A stretch of DNA of 64,000 nt, from positions 145,448,262 through 145,512,261 of the forward strand of contig NC_044978.1 in NCBI RefSeq assembly GCF_008728515.1, written 5' to 3'. Below, one piece after another: positions 11,601 through 23,045 of the stretch (position 1 is its first letter; each line of letters begins with the position of its first letter). The notes under the pieces were generated by a model, which saw nothing but the letters and a program-made list of their open reading frames with translations, was not told the DNA's origin and did not search any database. The position numbers and the translations under genes were made by a program. The DNA comes from Papio anubis. Its lineage: Eukaryota > Chordata > Mammalia > Primates > Cercopithecidae.

Positions 11601-12309
11601 AGTTGGAGGACATGTACTGCCATTGATCCAAGTGAAATTGTTAGTACTTGAGCATTTTTGACATACAAAAAGGTTAATTTCATATGGTTCAAGCTAATAT
11701 ATTTTGAGGACATTGTTCCTTCACAGTGGTTAAAATGCTAACATTTGGGCTCTTGAAGTGGAAGAAGTAAATTTACCTGAAAAATTCACATGTGTGTTCT
11801 TGCTCCTTTTTTCACCTCAGAGAATGACACATTGGCCATCAGCTGAGTTCCTTTCCAGAGATTACCAAAGGGCGCTGAGCTGCACAGGTGTGTGCTGTCC
11901 AGTAATTGCAAGGAAGCTCTTTATTTTCATTTGACTTATTTCTTACTAAGAGCTCTTTATGAGAAAACTGTCTTCTTACTGGGTGCCAGAAACGTGCTAC
12001 CTGTGCTCAGCATAGCGATTGCTGCCCTGAGGCCTCTACTGCACTTGTCACTTTGTGTCTTTTTTCTGGTGGGGGGAGAGAGAGTGGCTGCTTTTCCAGG
12101 GAGCACATAGCTGCATAACACGTTGCCTGAAACGCCCTTCCCTGGAACTAGAGTGTGGTTCGTACCCTCTCATGGTTTCCATCTCTGATTTCTTTTCCCA
12201 TTGTTGTTGATCCCTCAGTCCAGGCATGAACACTGTTACGTATTTTACTTGATTTGTTCTCCATTCCTCCCTTCTACGTACTCCTTTGTAGCTTGCTTCT
12301 CCTGATCAT
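11601..12309. other. Unique intron sequence
   Basis: No recognisable feature. Confidence 0.5.
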
Positions 12310-12320
12310 TAAATAAGATT

Positions 12321-12628
12321 TGGCTGGGTACTGTAACCCCAGCACTTTGGGAAGCTGAGGTTCCCAAAAAAAAAAAAAGCTGGGTGGAGGTCAGGAATTT
12401 GAAACCAGCCTGGCCAACATGGTAAAGCGTCATTTCTACTTAAAAAAAATTTACAAAAATTAGCTGGGTGTGGTTGTGGGCGCCTGTAATCCCAGCTACA
12501 AGAGAGGCTGAGGCAGGAGAATCGCTTGAACCTGGGAGGCGGAGGTTGCAGTGAGCCAAGATTGCAGCATTGCACTCCAGCCTGGGTGACAAGAGCAAAA
12601 CTCAAAATAATAAATAAATAAATAAATA
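12321..12628 (+). repeat. AluS-type element with an A13 run inside the left arm
   Basis: Starts ggctgggtactgtaacccc (first bases rearranged). A run of 13 A at 12366-12378 sits within the left monomer. The (aaat)n tail ends in a copy of the flanking target sequence taagattt. Confidence 0.92.
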
Positions 12629-12639
12629 AATAAGATTTG

Positions 12640-13147
12640 CTTGTTGAAACCTCAAGCTGACGTTCTGTAGAGGCTACTCATAGCAGAAATAAATGTTAAC
12701 CTTGGCAGCCGTCGCTGCCTTCACATAAGGCAGGAAAGCCAATTTGACCTGGGGCCTCCTCACCAGCCTGTGTCTGAACAGGGCCACACTGTTCCCTGGA
12801 GAAGGGAAATGATTTCAGTAAAAAAAACAACAGCAACATGCCATAGAGTTAATAATTTTATCATCAGGTGTGGTCGGAATCATCAGTCAAGGGTCAGCAG
12901 TGCATATTGCTGTGCCCTACATTGGTTTTGAGGCTCGTATGTCAGACTGGAATTTTAATTTTCTTTCCTTCTGTTTTGAGATTAGTCTGCCTTTCCCGGC
13001 TATCTCCTTTCAGGGCAGGGTGCTGCTGTTGGATGGAATGTGGAATGGCATCCATTGAGCATGAAAATAAGAAGTAAATAGTTAGAGCTGTTCTTTCCTG
13101 ACTTTTCATGCAGATATTTGTGTTTATGTTAAAACTCCAGTTTTAAA
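12640..13147. other. Unique intron sequence
   Basis: No recognisable feature; two overlapping short frames at 12868-13077 lack coding character. Confidence 0.45.
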
Positions 13148-13529
13148 ATGAGTCATGTGCCGCATAACAATGTTTCAATCTACCGTGGACTGCATATACA
13201 ACAGTAGTCCCGTGAGATTGTAAGACCCCATTTGTCTTGTACCTTTTCTATGTTTAGATATGTTTAGGTACACAGATACTTATCATTGTATTACAGTTGC
13301 CTGCGGTATTCAGTACAGTAACATGCTGTACGTGTTTGTAGCCTGGGAACCCTAGGCTCTGCCATCTAGCCTAGGTGTGTAGTAGGCCATGCCATCCAGC
13401 CTAGGTGTGTAGTAGGCTGTACCATCTAGGTTTGTGTAAGAACACTCCATGATGATGTTTGCACAGCAATGAAATCGCCCAGTGATGCATTTCTCAGAAT
13501 GTGTTTCTGTTGTTCAGCAACACATGACT
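13148..13529 (-). repeat. Tigger/MER-type DNA transposon (non-autonomous)
   Basis: Ends are inverted repeats: agtcatgtgccgcataacaa at the left and the reverse complement of gttcagcaacacatgact at the right. Interior blocks ctaggtgtgtagtagg and tttagatatgtttaggta match a common mammalian MITE; family name uncertain. A 30-bp unit is tandemly duplicated at 13361-13420. Confidence 0.7.
13361..13440 (+). repeat. 30-bp tandem duplication within the DNA transposon
   Basis: The unit gccatctagcctaggtgtgt... (13361-13390) is repeated at 13391-13420 with a few changes. A partial third copy (accatctaggtttgtg) follows. Confidence 0.8.
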
Positions 13530-13589
13530 ATATTCTAGGAATTGCTAATAAAAATTGCATATTTGTTCATTTTTGTCGGTACCTATCCA

Positions 13590-14415
13590 TTCCTTTGGAT
13601 GACTGCAGCCACCACTGTAACCTCAGCTGTGAGGATCTGGAGTGTTATAATAGCTTCCAGACCTTGGCCTGCAGTCTCTTTGCCTGCAAATTTAACTCAT
13701 GCATAGTGGCCAAATGAATCTAACTGAGGCATGGCTCTCATCATGCCACTTCCCTGCTGAAATTGTTTAGTGTGTACCCACTAGTTTAAAAGGTCACCCT
13801 GATATTTGAGTCCTTTAGGTCTCCTTTCACTGCTCCTTATTTTTATTACCTATTACTCATGAGGAATGATCGTTATTGTTGTTGGTATTATTACTATTCA
13901 GTAGACATTTATAGTAGTGTGCGTGGGCTGCTCCTGCCAGGGTACACCCTGTGCCTTTGGGTCACGTGCCTTTGCTCCTGCTGTTTCCGCTCTGGTATGT
14001 GGATCCATCTTTTGGAACCCGCTAAAATCCTGCTCTTGCCATGGGGTGCAGCAGAGTCACTCTCTTTCCCAGGGAGTTTTCTGGTTTCCCCACTGGAAGC
14101 ACGTGTTCCTGCAGCTCTTAAATCTCCCTCTTGATGCTTGCTTGTGTCCTAAATTCCTTTTATATTTTGGCACATGTATATAATTTGTCTGAACTCCAGC
14201 ACTAAAGTCTTTTTCATTTCTCTCCTCTCCTCTGTGAGTGAGGACACTATTTTATCTACGGTAGTTGCTGCAATATTTGTGGAGTCATCTTGGGCTAAGG
14301 GGTGGAACTGGATAATAACCATCCTCAGAGCCAGTGCCAGCCAAGACTGAGGGGGAGTAATCGGAGCCTGACGCAGAATAAATGCTTAATAAATATATAT
14401 CGAATGGATGAATGA
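13590..14415 (+). repeat. L2 LINE to its 3' end
   Basis: L2 ORF2-derived blocks in + order (ttataatagcttccagacc, tctcatcatgccacttccctgctg), ending at ataaatgcttaataaat...aatgaatgaatgaa. Confidence 0.7.
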
Positions 14416-14786
14416 ATGAAGTACTTGCTTAGAAACTTAACTCAGCATTGATAAGGGGAGAAATTCTTTGCATATTCCAAGTTTTTCCAAATCCTGCTTT
14501 CCAACACACATGGTTCTCTCTAGCTTTAGTTGTATTCATGGTAACTTTTTCCTGAACAACCGCTATTTACTGTTCTATTTCTAGCTCTTGGGCACAGGTT
14601 TTGCCAGTTGTGTTGGCTGTCTCTTTTGGTAAATTGTTTCTTGTTTGGTGTTAAGCTTTCACTGTAAGTCTCTTCATTAGAGGTTGTTTGATGTGGGAGT
14701 CCCGTGCAATTAGGATTGTACAAACCCAGCACTTTCTCATTTGCCTCAGTTAGTGCCCGATGGGTGTCCTAGCTTTTGGACCACTG

Positions 14787-15107
14787 TTATTATTATTATT
14801 ATTATTATTTTAATTTTTTTTTGGAGACAGAGTTTTACTCTTTGTTACCTAGGCTAGAGTGCAATGGCGCCATCTTGGCTCACTGCAACCCCTGCCTAAA
14901 GGGTTCAAGCAATTCTTCTGTTTCAGTTTCCTGAGTAGCTGGGATTACAGGCGCCTGCCACCATGCCTGGCTAATTTTTGTATTTTTAGTAGAGATGGGG
15001 TTTCACCATGTTGGCCAGGCTGGTCTCGAACTCCTGATCTCAGGTGATCCGCCTGCCTCGGCCTCCCAAAGTGCTGCGATTATAGGTGTGAGCCACGTCA
15101 CCCAGCC
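14787..15107 (-). repeat. AluS-type element with (TTA)n tail
   Basis: A (tta)n microsatellite at 14787-14810, derived from the Alu tail, is followed by a full-length minus-strand Alu ending acccagcc. Confidence 0.94.
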
Positions 15108-16844
15108 TAGTGTTACTGTTTTCTTGGCTCGGGAACTTGATGTTCCATGGGTGTTCTGTATTTGGGTGCCATACCTCTACATGGGAGCTGTTTTGAAATT
15201 TTGATTTCTTGTTGGTGAGATATGACCCTTTGTTCTCCAGGGTTCATCAGGATCTCAGCCCCTACACACTAAGCTTATCTCATGTTCCGATAGCCTTTTA
15301 CATCTTCAGAGCTTTAACTTCCTCTCATCTGACTTTGAGTTCTGTCTTTAGTTCTGGCCCAGGGATTTATTTCTTGTGATTTTGAATGTTTTCTTAGTAT
15401 TTAAAAAGTTGTTAATGATCTCTCAGTTTTTCCATGTATTTGAAACAAGCAAAGCCCTTGCCTGTCATCTCAGCTCACCATGTTGGTTGCAAACCTTATT
15501 ACCACAGTCCTATTAAAGAATTTTAAGATATTTTAGTCACCAAATTGCAATCCCTGATTTCTGCAGAACTTTAGATGTTAAGTATTAATTCAGTGAATGG
15601 GTGCTCTGCAGATCCCTCTCCGAGATGCCATGAACCTGAGTAACCACATTTTTGTAGTGTAGCATAGTCTCATCCGCGGCTACCTCCTTACTTGTAGATC
15701 ACTTTCTGTGCATGTCTCAGAGTCAGTCAGTTAGGTTCTAGATTTTTACATGGCATATGAACCCAACCTGTAAAATTGGTGATCTGAGGCCTGTTGATTG
15801 CCATTATTTTCAGATACTCAGAAATACAGACCTTGTTTTCACATACCTAGTAAATAATGTTACAATAGTGTTACATCATTACATCTTGATGTTGACACTA
15901 GTAAAGAAAGGTTACTTCTATTTATTTATCTTTCACTGAAGAAAGAAATTAAATTTCAGTAGTCCAAATTAAATCCCTTCTTTGTAACTTTGCTCTTGCT
16001 TTTTTTTTTAACCTCTCTTGTAATTTGCTACTTCCAGGGTAGAGATTTGCATTCTTATTTTGTTGTAATAAAAGAGTGTCCTTTTTGTTTGGATGCTCTG
16101 GATCTATCACTTTCCCTTTTGCTAACAAATGGAGCGGGACTAAGAAGCCCTGTGACAAGTCTTCACCAGGAGGAATCGGACGCCCTGGAAAGAAGCCTAC
16201 CTGGTGTCTGCTTTTGTTGCAGAATGAGACTCTGGAAACATGCCAGAATAGTCTTCGGAGGGACTTTAGTCCATTTTCCCTTCCCTATACTCCACATGAA
16301 GAGGATTAGGATGCTGGGGATAGGTCAGAAGGGGTCCCATGTGTGTCTGAAAGACAGGCTTTGCCTCTGAGAAAGATGAGAAGAATGTATCATCCTCAGG
16401 GCAGGAGGCACAGCACCTCTGCTAAAGGAAGAGCGGTGGCGGGGGCGGGCGGAGGAAATGCCCCAGCCAGACTGGGGAAGCTTAAGACCTATCTTATGTG
16501 AGCAGCCTCCGGAAGGGAAAGGAGAAAAGCATGCAACTTTATGGGGCCTCATTTTGAAACCAAAGCAAAAGGACTTGTTTTTCCAGGTTCTTGGACACTT
16601 GCTCATTTATGCAAACCTGAAATTGTCCTCGGGAGGAGTGAACTCCGCTGACCTTCCTTTGCACAAAAGGCCACAAAAATCAGTGCAAGATGAAACCAAT
16701 AGAGTTCTAAAGGAATGACTTGGCATATTTATTTCAGAGTCATGAGATAGGTCAGTTTGTTGTTTGTCTCTGTAGCTTCTAGACCTTTCTGTTATGAATA
16801 TATACTAAGGAAAAGAAAACAGCAACATATACTATTGAATATTG
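15108..16844. other. Unique intron sequence with a GC-rich spot
   Basis: Mostly non-repetitive. A short G-rich patch (ggtggcgggggcgggcgg) lies at 16434-16451 but is not a CpG island. No exon signal was found convincing. Confidence 0.45.
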
Positions 16845-17156
16845 TATTTATTTTTATTTTTGATTTTGAGACGGAGTCTTACTCTTGTTGCCCAGGCTGG
16901 AGTGCAATAGCGCTATCTCGGCTCACTGCAGCCTCTGCCTCCTGAATTCAAGCAATTCTCCTGCCTCGACCTCTTGAGTAGCTGGGATTACAGGCGCCCA
17001 CCACCACACCCAGCTAATTTTTGTATTTTTAGTGGAGACAGGTTTTCACCATGTTGGCCAGGCTAGTCTCGAACTCCTGACCTGAGGTGATCTGCCCGCC
17101 TCTTTGGTGTAATCCCAAAGTGCTGGGATTACAGGCGTGAGACAGCGCGCCCTGCC
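16845..17156 (-). repeat. AluS-type element
   Basis: Full-length minus-strand Alu with a small scrambled stretch (cctctttggtgtaatcc) near 17100. Flanked by imperfect copies of ttgaatatt. Confidence 0.93.
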
Positions 17157-18081
17157 TGAATATTTTGTAGATGATGCTTTGTTAAAGGAATATCTAGACT
17201 TTTTAGTCTGTCTCTTTTGATTTTATGGAAAATACTTAAGTCCATGGGATTCCATTTGTTTTCTCACCTAAATTCTTTCCCAGGAGTGTCCAAGTTTTGG
17301 GAAAGTTGACCCCCCTCTCCCAGAGTACAATAAAATTCTGCAAAGAGCTTAAGTTACATATTAGTTATTTGGAACTGAATACCAATAAATCTAACATGAC
17401 TTGGCTAACTGGAAATCAGACATACCTGCTGCCATCCTATCCTTGTGACTCGGGCTTGGTTAGGGGTAAAGAGGATTTCCTGTTGTTTTTGAACAAGAAA
17501 TAGTAGCTTTTTGTTTTGAAATCACTGATCCTCACACCGCAGGATCCAGTTTAAGCAAGTAAGCAGGATGCAGTTTAAAGACGCCTCCTTTTTTTGAGGG
17601 AAAAGGTGTAGTTAAAAGGAGATGGGGTGACCAGAGCCAATTAATAGGTAGAGACTGTATTTGCTATACTCCTAATACTGTGTTGACTTCCCTGGGGTAT
17701 TGAGAAAAGTTACATATTGCCCTCAATGCTTATATCTCATCTGTGGATGTGACCAAAGGTGATAACTATATCATTTAGAATCAATTTATGTGATATAGCA
17801 GTTTAGAGGAGAGGAAGGCTGGTAAAGATGTGTGCAGTGAGTAAAGCCCAGGAGAACACAATTTCCAAAGCATCTTCCTCCAACAGGACACAGTGGTCTG
17901 GGGAGGAATGCAATTCAGATCAAGTTGTTGGCAGATCAGGCATGGGACTGCAGGTCTTCTGGGTGGGATTTGAAGGACACATTAAATGGGACATTACGGA
18001 GGGATCTAATGAACTGGGATCAAATGAGAAGGGCCTAGGGGAGTGCATATGCTAATGAGAACAAAGAGTGTGTTCATAAGA
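17157..18081. other. Unique intron sequence
   Basis: No recognisable feature. Confidence 0.5.
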
Positions 18082-18097
18082 AGAAGTTACATTTATT

Positions 18098-18415
18098 TTA
18101 CTTATTTTATTTTTTATTTTTATGTATTTATTTATTTATTTTTTTGAGGCAGAGTTTCGCTCCTGTCACCCAGGCTGGAGTACGATGCTACGATCTCGGC
18201 TCACTGCAATCTCCACTTCCCAGATTCAAGTGCTTCTCCTGCATCAGCCTCCCACAGGCGCCTGCCACCACGCCTGGCTAATTTTTTGTATTTTTAGTAG
18301 AGACGGGGTTTCACCATGTTGGCCAGGCTGGTCTTGAGCTCCTGACCTCAGGTGGTCCGCCCACCTCAGCCTCCCAAAGTGCTGGGATTACAGGGGTGAG
18401 CCACTGCGCCCGGCC
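18098..18415 (-). repeat. AluS-type element with internal deletion
   Basis: Minus-strand Alu with (tatt)n tail. It lacks about 20 bases around the ctgagtagctgggatta segment. Target-site duplication agaagttacatttatt at 18082-18097 and 18416-18431. Confidence 0.95.
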
Positions 18416-18431
18416 AGAAGTTACATTTATT

Positions 18432-18668
18432 ACCGTTAAGTTATTAGCACTTATATAGGCACTGTTCTGAGCACTTAATGTGTATACTTTTATTCTTCAC
18501 TACAACTCTGTTACATAGATGCAACTATTATCACTCAATGACAGGAAACTGAGGCACACAGGAGCTATAGAAGCAACTTATTTGTGCCTATACAGACAAT
18601 GGTGAAGCTGAGATTTGAACCCAGGCCTTTTGGCTCCAGAGTCTGTGCTTTTAACCACACTGTGTGCC
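18432..18668 (-). repeat. MIR
   Basis: Shows cactgttctgagcactta, aggaaactgaggcacac, gagatttgaacccagg and ccagagtctgtgcttttaacc in order: the reverse complement of the MIR consensus over nearly its whole length. Confidence 0.85.
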
Positions 18669-18879
18669 TGCTTCAGTATATGAGAGAGGACTGGGAGTGG
18701 GGTGACAAGCAAGAGAAGTTGTTGGGGAGAGAGGAAGTTCCAAGGTCAGGATTGCAGTGGAGCGGGTCCTAGGGCTACAACGTTCATTTGGTGGCCACAT
18801 GGAGGAGTTGGTGGTATAGAGGGTAGTGACAAGTCAACCAAATCAGGCAAGTCCTGGAACCAGGATGGCGAAAATAATA

Positions 18880-19390
18880 GTCCAGAGCCCTTACTCTGTG
18901 CTGGGCACTGGGGATAGAGCAGTGAAGAGGTAGATGAGGTCTCCGCTCCTGTAGTACTTCTGTTTGTTCTAGTGATGGAGACAGGTGGTAGGAAAGCCTT
19001 CCCAGTAGAGGAGATAATTGTGGATTGTGGTACCTGCTATGGAGGAATGAAGAGTGTGATGGAGGGATACTGGGCATGGCCCACATTATGTTGGGTGACC
19101 AGGGAAGGTGTCCCCGAAGAAGCGATGCTTGAGCTGCAATCTGAAGCATAGGGAAAGCCCAGTCTATGAAGAGCCGCGAAAAGCCCATTACAGACCAAGG
19201 GGTATGGACTGTTTAAGGAATGGCAAGGAGCCAGGGTGGCCAGAGCATAGCAAGTGTGGTGGGACCTGGTGGGAGATGAGGTTGGAGAAGGCGGCCTGGT
19301 CAAATCAGAATGGAGGGCTTTGGTAAGGAGTTTTCAGCTGTTTCCTAAGAGCAGTGGGGAGCCACTGAAGGTTCAGTAGGTGCAGGGCAT
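18880..19390 (-). repeat. L2 LINE, antisense
   Basis: The ctctgtgctgggcactggggatagagcagtgaa start, then ggtgaccagggaaggtgtcc, gtttaaggaatggcaaggagccagggtggc and ggagccactgaagg, are L2 3' sequence read backwards. Confidence 0.65.
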
Positions 19391-20888
19391 CTAGGGAGCT
19401 AAATGGATGTGCCTGTTTGATCAGGGAGGGGCAGGGAGGTGGCGAGAGCAGCGTGCAGACAGCACATTTAGGAGGCTTCTCCCCTGTCTGGAAGCTTAAA
19501 GGTTTGAATCACGGCTAACATGGCTTTTCTGCCTGGGAAACAGCAAGCTGCACCTCAAAGCTTCTTAGTGGTCAAGTTGTGATCAGAGTTCACAACAACA
19601 AGACTTCACACCCACCTTTTAGCCATTGACTGCCCATTTATACCTGACTCTACAGAGAGAGAAAAACCAAGGCGTATGAACTTAAAAGATTAAGCAATTT
19701 TTATTTGTTTGTTATTATAGGTATGGGAATTTGTAAAACAGTTACTTTATAGGTAGTGGATGCTTTTGATATTAGGAGCAGAAAACCCTTTATTGGATGA
19801 TTTTCTCCTTCCCAAGATGGAGACTCAAAATGGAGATACAATTAATTGCCCACTCAATGCCCATATCTTGTTTCATTGTTGCTCATAGAGCCATAGTTTA
19901 ATTCAGGGCGGTGTGGAGATCAGCCTCGTCAGTAAATTGTGATGATTAAGCCAATATGCCAACCCTGAACCCTGATTTTCCAGCATTCCTTGTAGCGGAT
20001 GTGGCCCTGTGACCTACTTCTGGCCAGTAAGACCTGAGAATAAGTCCACTAGGATGGGGGCGAGGTTGCTGGGAAAGCATTTATTGTCTTTATAAAGCCT
20101 GACAAATGAGCTTGTCCGTACCCTTCCTTGCTTTCCCATTCTTTCTGCCTTGAATGATGATGAGGTGCCTGGATGTACAGCAGTCTTCATGTCACCATGA
20201 GGTGACAACCATGAAGGAAAGTCCAAGAGCCACAGAGATACCTGCCTTGAAGTTGTTTTCAAACCAACACCTGCAGCCCTGGGCTTTCCAACTCCTTTGT
20301 ATTTGTTGAATTCACTGTTAGTTAGGTTTTCTGATACTTAAAGCTGAATAGACTGTTAAATGAAGCAGATATGAAGACGCAGATGTTATGAGTCTTTTCC
20401 TCAGTATTGTGACAGCCTCATACATGTCCTTGATATTCAGTATCACGTTTATCTTGTGTGAAAACAGTCTTTGAAAAGAAAGCTCTAACTTGTATTAAAA
20501 GTTGTTCACAGTTCAAAGTGATGAGTTGTGGAGTTGGAAATGTAATTTTCAAAATAAATGAACTCCTCTGTGTGAACTTGCTGTAGCAAGTACCATGGAG
20601 ACATACTTCATGGGCAGTATCTTCCTTATGGCCTTTTTTATGATGGTCTTAGTTTTCTGGTGAACTACATTGTGTGTATTTATGGCTTTATAGGAGATTA
20701 TAGCAGTACTAGGGGTAATAGCATAAATAGTCTGATTTCTTGAAAATGTTAAGCTCCAACAGGCTTTATTGGATTTCAAGGTAATGGTATTATTAAATTT
20801 TCTGCCACTTTTCAAACTTCTTGTGGCTGAGTTCCAAGCTGCTGCCTTTAAGAAACTTGGGGGCTGGTTCTGCTCATTTATGGAAAAC
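19391..20888. other. Intron sequence with probable old repeat
   Basis: The 19960-20340 part (tgtggccctgtgacctacttctggcc, caacacctgcagccctgg) resembles an ancient interspersed repeat I cannot name; the rest shows nothing. Confidence 0.4.
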
Positions 20889-20899
20889 AGTTATCCCGG

Positions 20900-21183
20900 G
20901 GGCCGGGCGCGGTGGCTCACGCCTGTAATCGCAGCACTTTGGGAGGCCGAGACGGGCGGATCACGAGGTCAGGAGATCGAGACCATGGTGAAACCCTGTC
21001 TCTACAAAAAATACAAAAATTAGCCGGGCACGCTGGTGGGCGCCTGTAGTCCCAGCTACTTGGGAGGCTGAGGCAGGAGAATGGTGTGAACCCAGGAGGC
21101 GGAGCTTGCAGTGAGCCGAGATCCTGCCACTGCACTCCAGCCTGGGCAACAGAGTGAGACTCTGTCTCAAAAAAAAAAAAAAA
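20900..21183 (+). repeat. AluY element
   Basis: Low-divergence + strand Alu (ggccgggcgcggtgg, gatcacgaggtcaggagatcg, gcggagcttgcag), lacking about 12 bases after gagacca. Target-site duplication agttatcccgg at 20889-20899 and 21184-21194. Confidence 0.95.
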
Positions 21184-21569
21184 AGTTATCCCGGAATTGC
21201 TATATTGAGGGGCGGGGAGAAGTAATTTGAACTGTTTTTTTTTTTTTTTTTTCACTGTCTTGGATTTGGGTATAACACTCGGAATTACTTTCCATATGGA
21301 AGGTAGAAATGGCTCTGCAATATGTATCATGGAGATAATATAAGGTATTAAATGAAAACTGTCTTCTCTAGTTTATTGGGAAAAAAACTAGAAGTCACAG
21401 GGTCATCAGATTGTAAAGAGAAAAGAATTTTGCGTATCACATAGTAAAATTTCACTTTTTTCCCTAGCCTTGGAGACTTGAGACCTGAAACACTTTGAGT
21501 TATTCATTTAAAAAATAAAAATATGTGCAGTTACCCTGTGTATCCTCTTCTTTAATGAAAAATTGTTCC

Positions 21570-22071
21570 AACTGGGCGCAGTGGTTCACGCCTATAATCC
21601 CAGCACTTAGGGAGGCCAAGATGGGTGGATCACTTGAGATCAGGAGTTTGAGACCAGCCTGGCCAACATGGTGAAACCCCATGTCTACCAAAAATATAAA
21701 AAATTAACCCAGTGCTGGGATTACAGGTATGACCTACCATGCCTGGCCCAAGTGAGATTTTATTTGGTAACCAGTGAAAAGCTTAAGAATACTCATGTTG
21801 GTGACAGTTAACACTTACACAGCAATTACTGTGTGCCATCACCATTCTGAGTGCTTTACACACACACTCCTATTTAATTCCCACAACACACATTTGGTAT
21901 AGATATTCTCATTATTTGGGTGCCTGTAATCCCAGCTACTCAGGAGGCTGAGGCAGGAGAATCGCTTGAACCCAGGAGGCAGAGGTTGCAGTGAGCTGAG
22001 ATCATGCCACTGCACTCCAGCTGGGTGACAGAGAGAGACTCTGTCCCAAAAAAAAGAAAGAAAGAAAGAAA
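21570..22071 (+). repeat. AluS-type element split by a foreign 205-bp segment
   Basis: The left monomer (21570-21710) and right monomer (from 21916) of one + strand Alu are separated by 205 bp that is not Alu body. The whole is flanked by one target-site duplication, gaaaaattgttcc at 21557-21569 and gaaaaattgtccc at 22072-22084, so the Alu inserted first and was interrupted later. About 15 bases of Alu are missing at the junction. Confidence 0.93.
21711..21915 (+). repeat. Duplicated segment (copy of 22727-22932) inside an Alu
   Basis: Aligned by eye, it matches 22727-22932 in the same orientation along its length with about ten differences. It carries the end of an Alu fragment (gctgggattacaggtatgacc) and the first part of a MIR (cattctgagtgctttacac). 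The copy ends at ctcattat, where the donor copy continues into more MIR. Confidence 0.93.
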
Positions 22072-22084
22072 GAAAAATTGTCCC

Positions 22085-22569
22085 GAAGGAACAGGAAACA
22101 CTGTATAACCCCAAGAACCTTGACAAGAAGACTTTTTAAGTCACTTGTTTAAACTACCTCATTTTATCGAGAATAGAGGTTACTCCTTTAAGGTAGAACA
22201 GCCAATTAGCCCTTGGGCAGGTAGGAACAAGACCACAGAAACGGTTAGGTATATTGACATCCTCAGTGCTGTTGCTGGAATTAATGATGGCAGTATCTTA
22301 AGTGGGATCAGTGCTTGATCTTGTCTCTGAGAGCCGTGAGGGTTTGACAGACACTGATACGACACGGGGTGTCCCAGGCAGAACAAACGGAAGAGGCTTG
22401 TAAGTGGGAGATGTTTAGTAGCTTCAGTATAGAGTGAGACACTGGTGTGGTGCCCTGCTTGAGATCAGGTAGCAGAAGAATGGCTTATGTCCATGCAGAT
22501 TAGGGACAAGTTGGGGTTAGTTTGACCCATTTGGGACAGAATGTAGAGAGCTGTAAGAGCCCATCAGTG
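22085..22569. other. Unique intron sequence
   Basis: No recognisable feature. Confidence 0.5.
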
Positions 22570-22590
22570 AAGTGAGATTTTGTTTTGGTA

Positions 22591-22765
22591 TGTATATGTG
22601 TGTGTGTGTATGTATGTATGTATGTATGTATTTTTGTACTGACAAGGTCTCGCTATGTTGCCCAGGCTGATCTCCAACTCCTGTCCTCAAGTGTCCTCAA
22701 GTGATCCTCCTTCCTTAGCCTCTAAAAGTGCTGAGATTACAGGCATGACCTACCATGCCTGGCGC
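22591..22765 (-). repeat. Truncated Alu / free left monomer
   Basis: A (gt)n/(gtat)n tail at 22590-22630 is followed by a minus-strand left-arm Alu sequence ending atgcctggcg. Flanked by aagtgagattttgttttgg and aagtgagattttatttgg. It contains a 10-bp duplication of tcctcaagtg. Confidence 0.8.
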
Positions 22766-22802
22766 AAGTGAGATTTTATTTGGTAACCAGTGGAAAGCTT
22801 TA

Positions 22803-23045
22803 ATAATACTCATGTTGGTGACAGTTAACACTTATATAGCAATTACTGTGTGCCATCACCATTCTGAGTGCTTTACACACACTCTCCTATTTAATTCCCA
22901 CAACAGACGTTTGGTATAGATATTCTCATTATCTCCATTTTACAGTGGAGGAAACGGAGGTTAGCTGACTTACCTAAAGAGACACTCAGAGGAAGCAGTG
23001 GAGATGGAATTCAAACCTGGGTGGCCCAGCCCCAGGGTCCTAGCT
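22803..23045 (-). repeat. MIR
   Basis: Nearly complete antisense MIR: ttactgtgtgccatcacc, ctatttaattcccacaac, ccattttacagtggaggaaac, gaattcaaacctggg. Confidence 0.85.

Noticed and set aside
13361..13440. CRISPR-like direct repeats
   Set aside because: Contiguous 30-bp tandem copies without spacers, inside a mammalian DNA transposon; the genome is eukaryotic.
16325..16606. Overlapping open frames on both strands near a GC-rich patch (16434-16451)
   Set aside because: No CpG clustering beyond a short run, no splice signals matching the frames, no recognisable protein.
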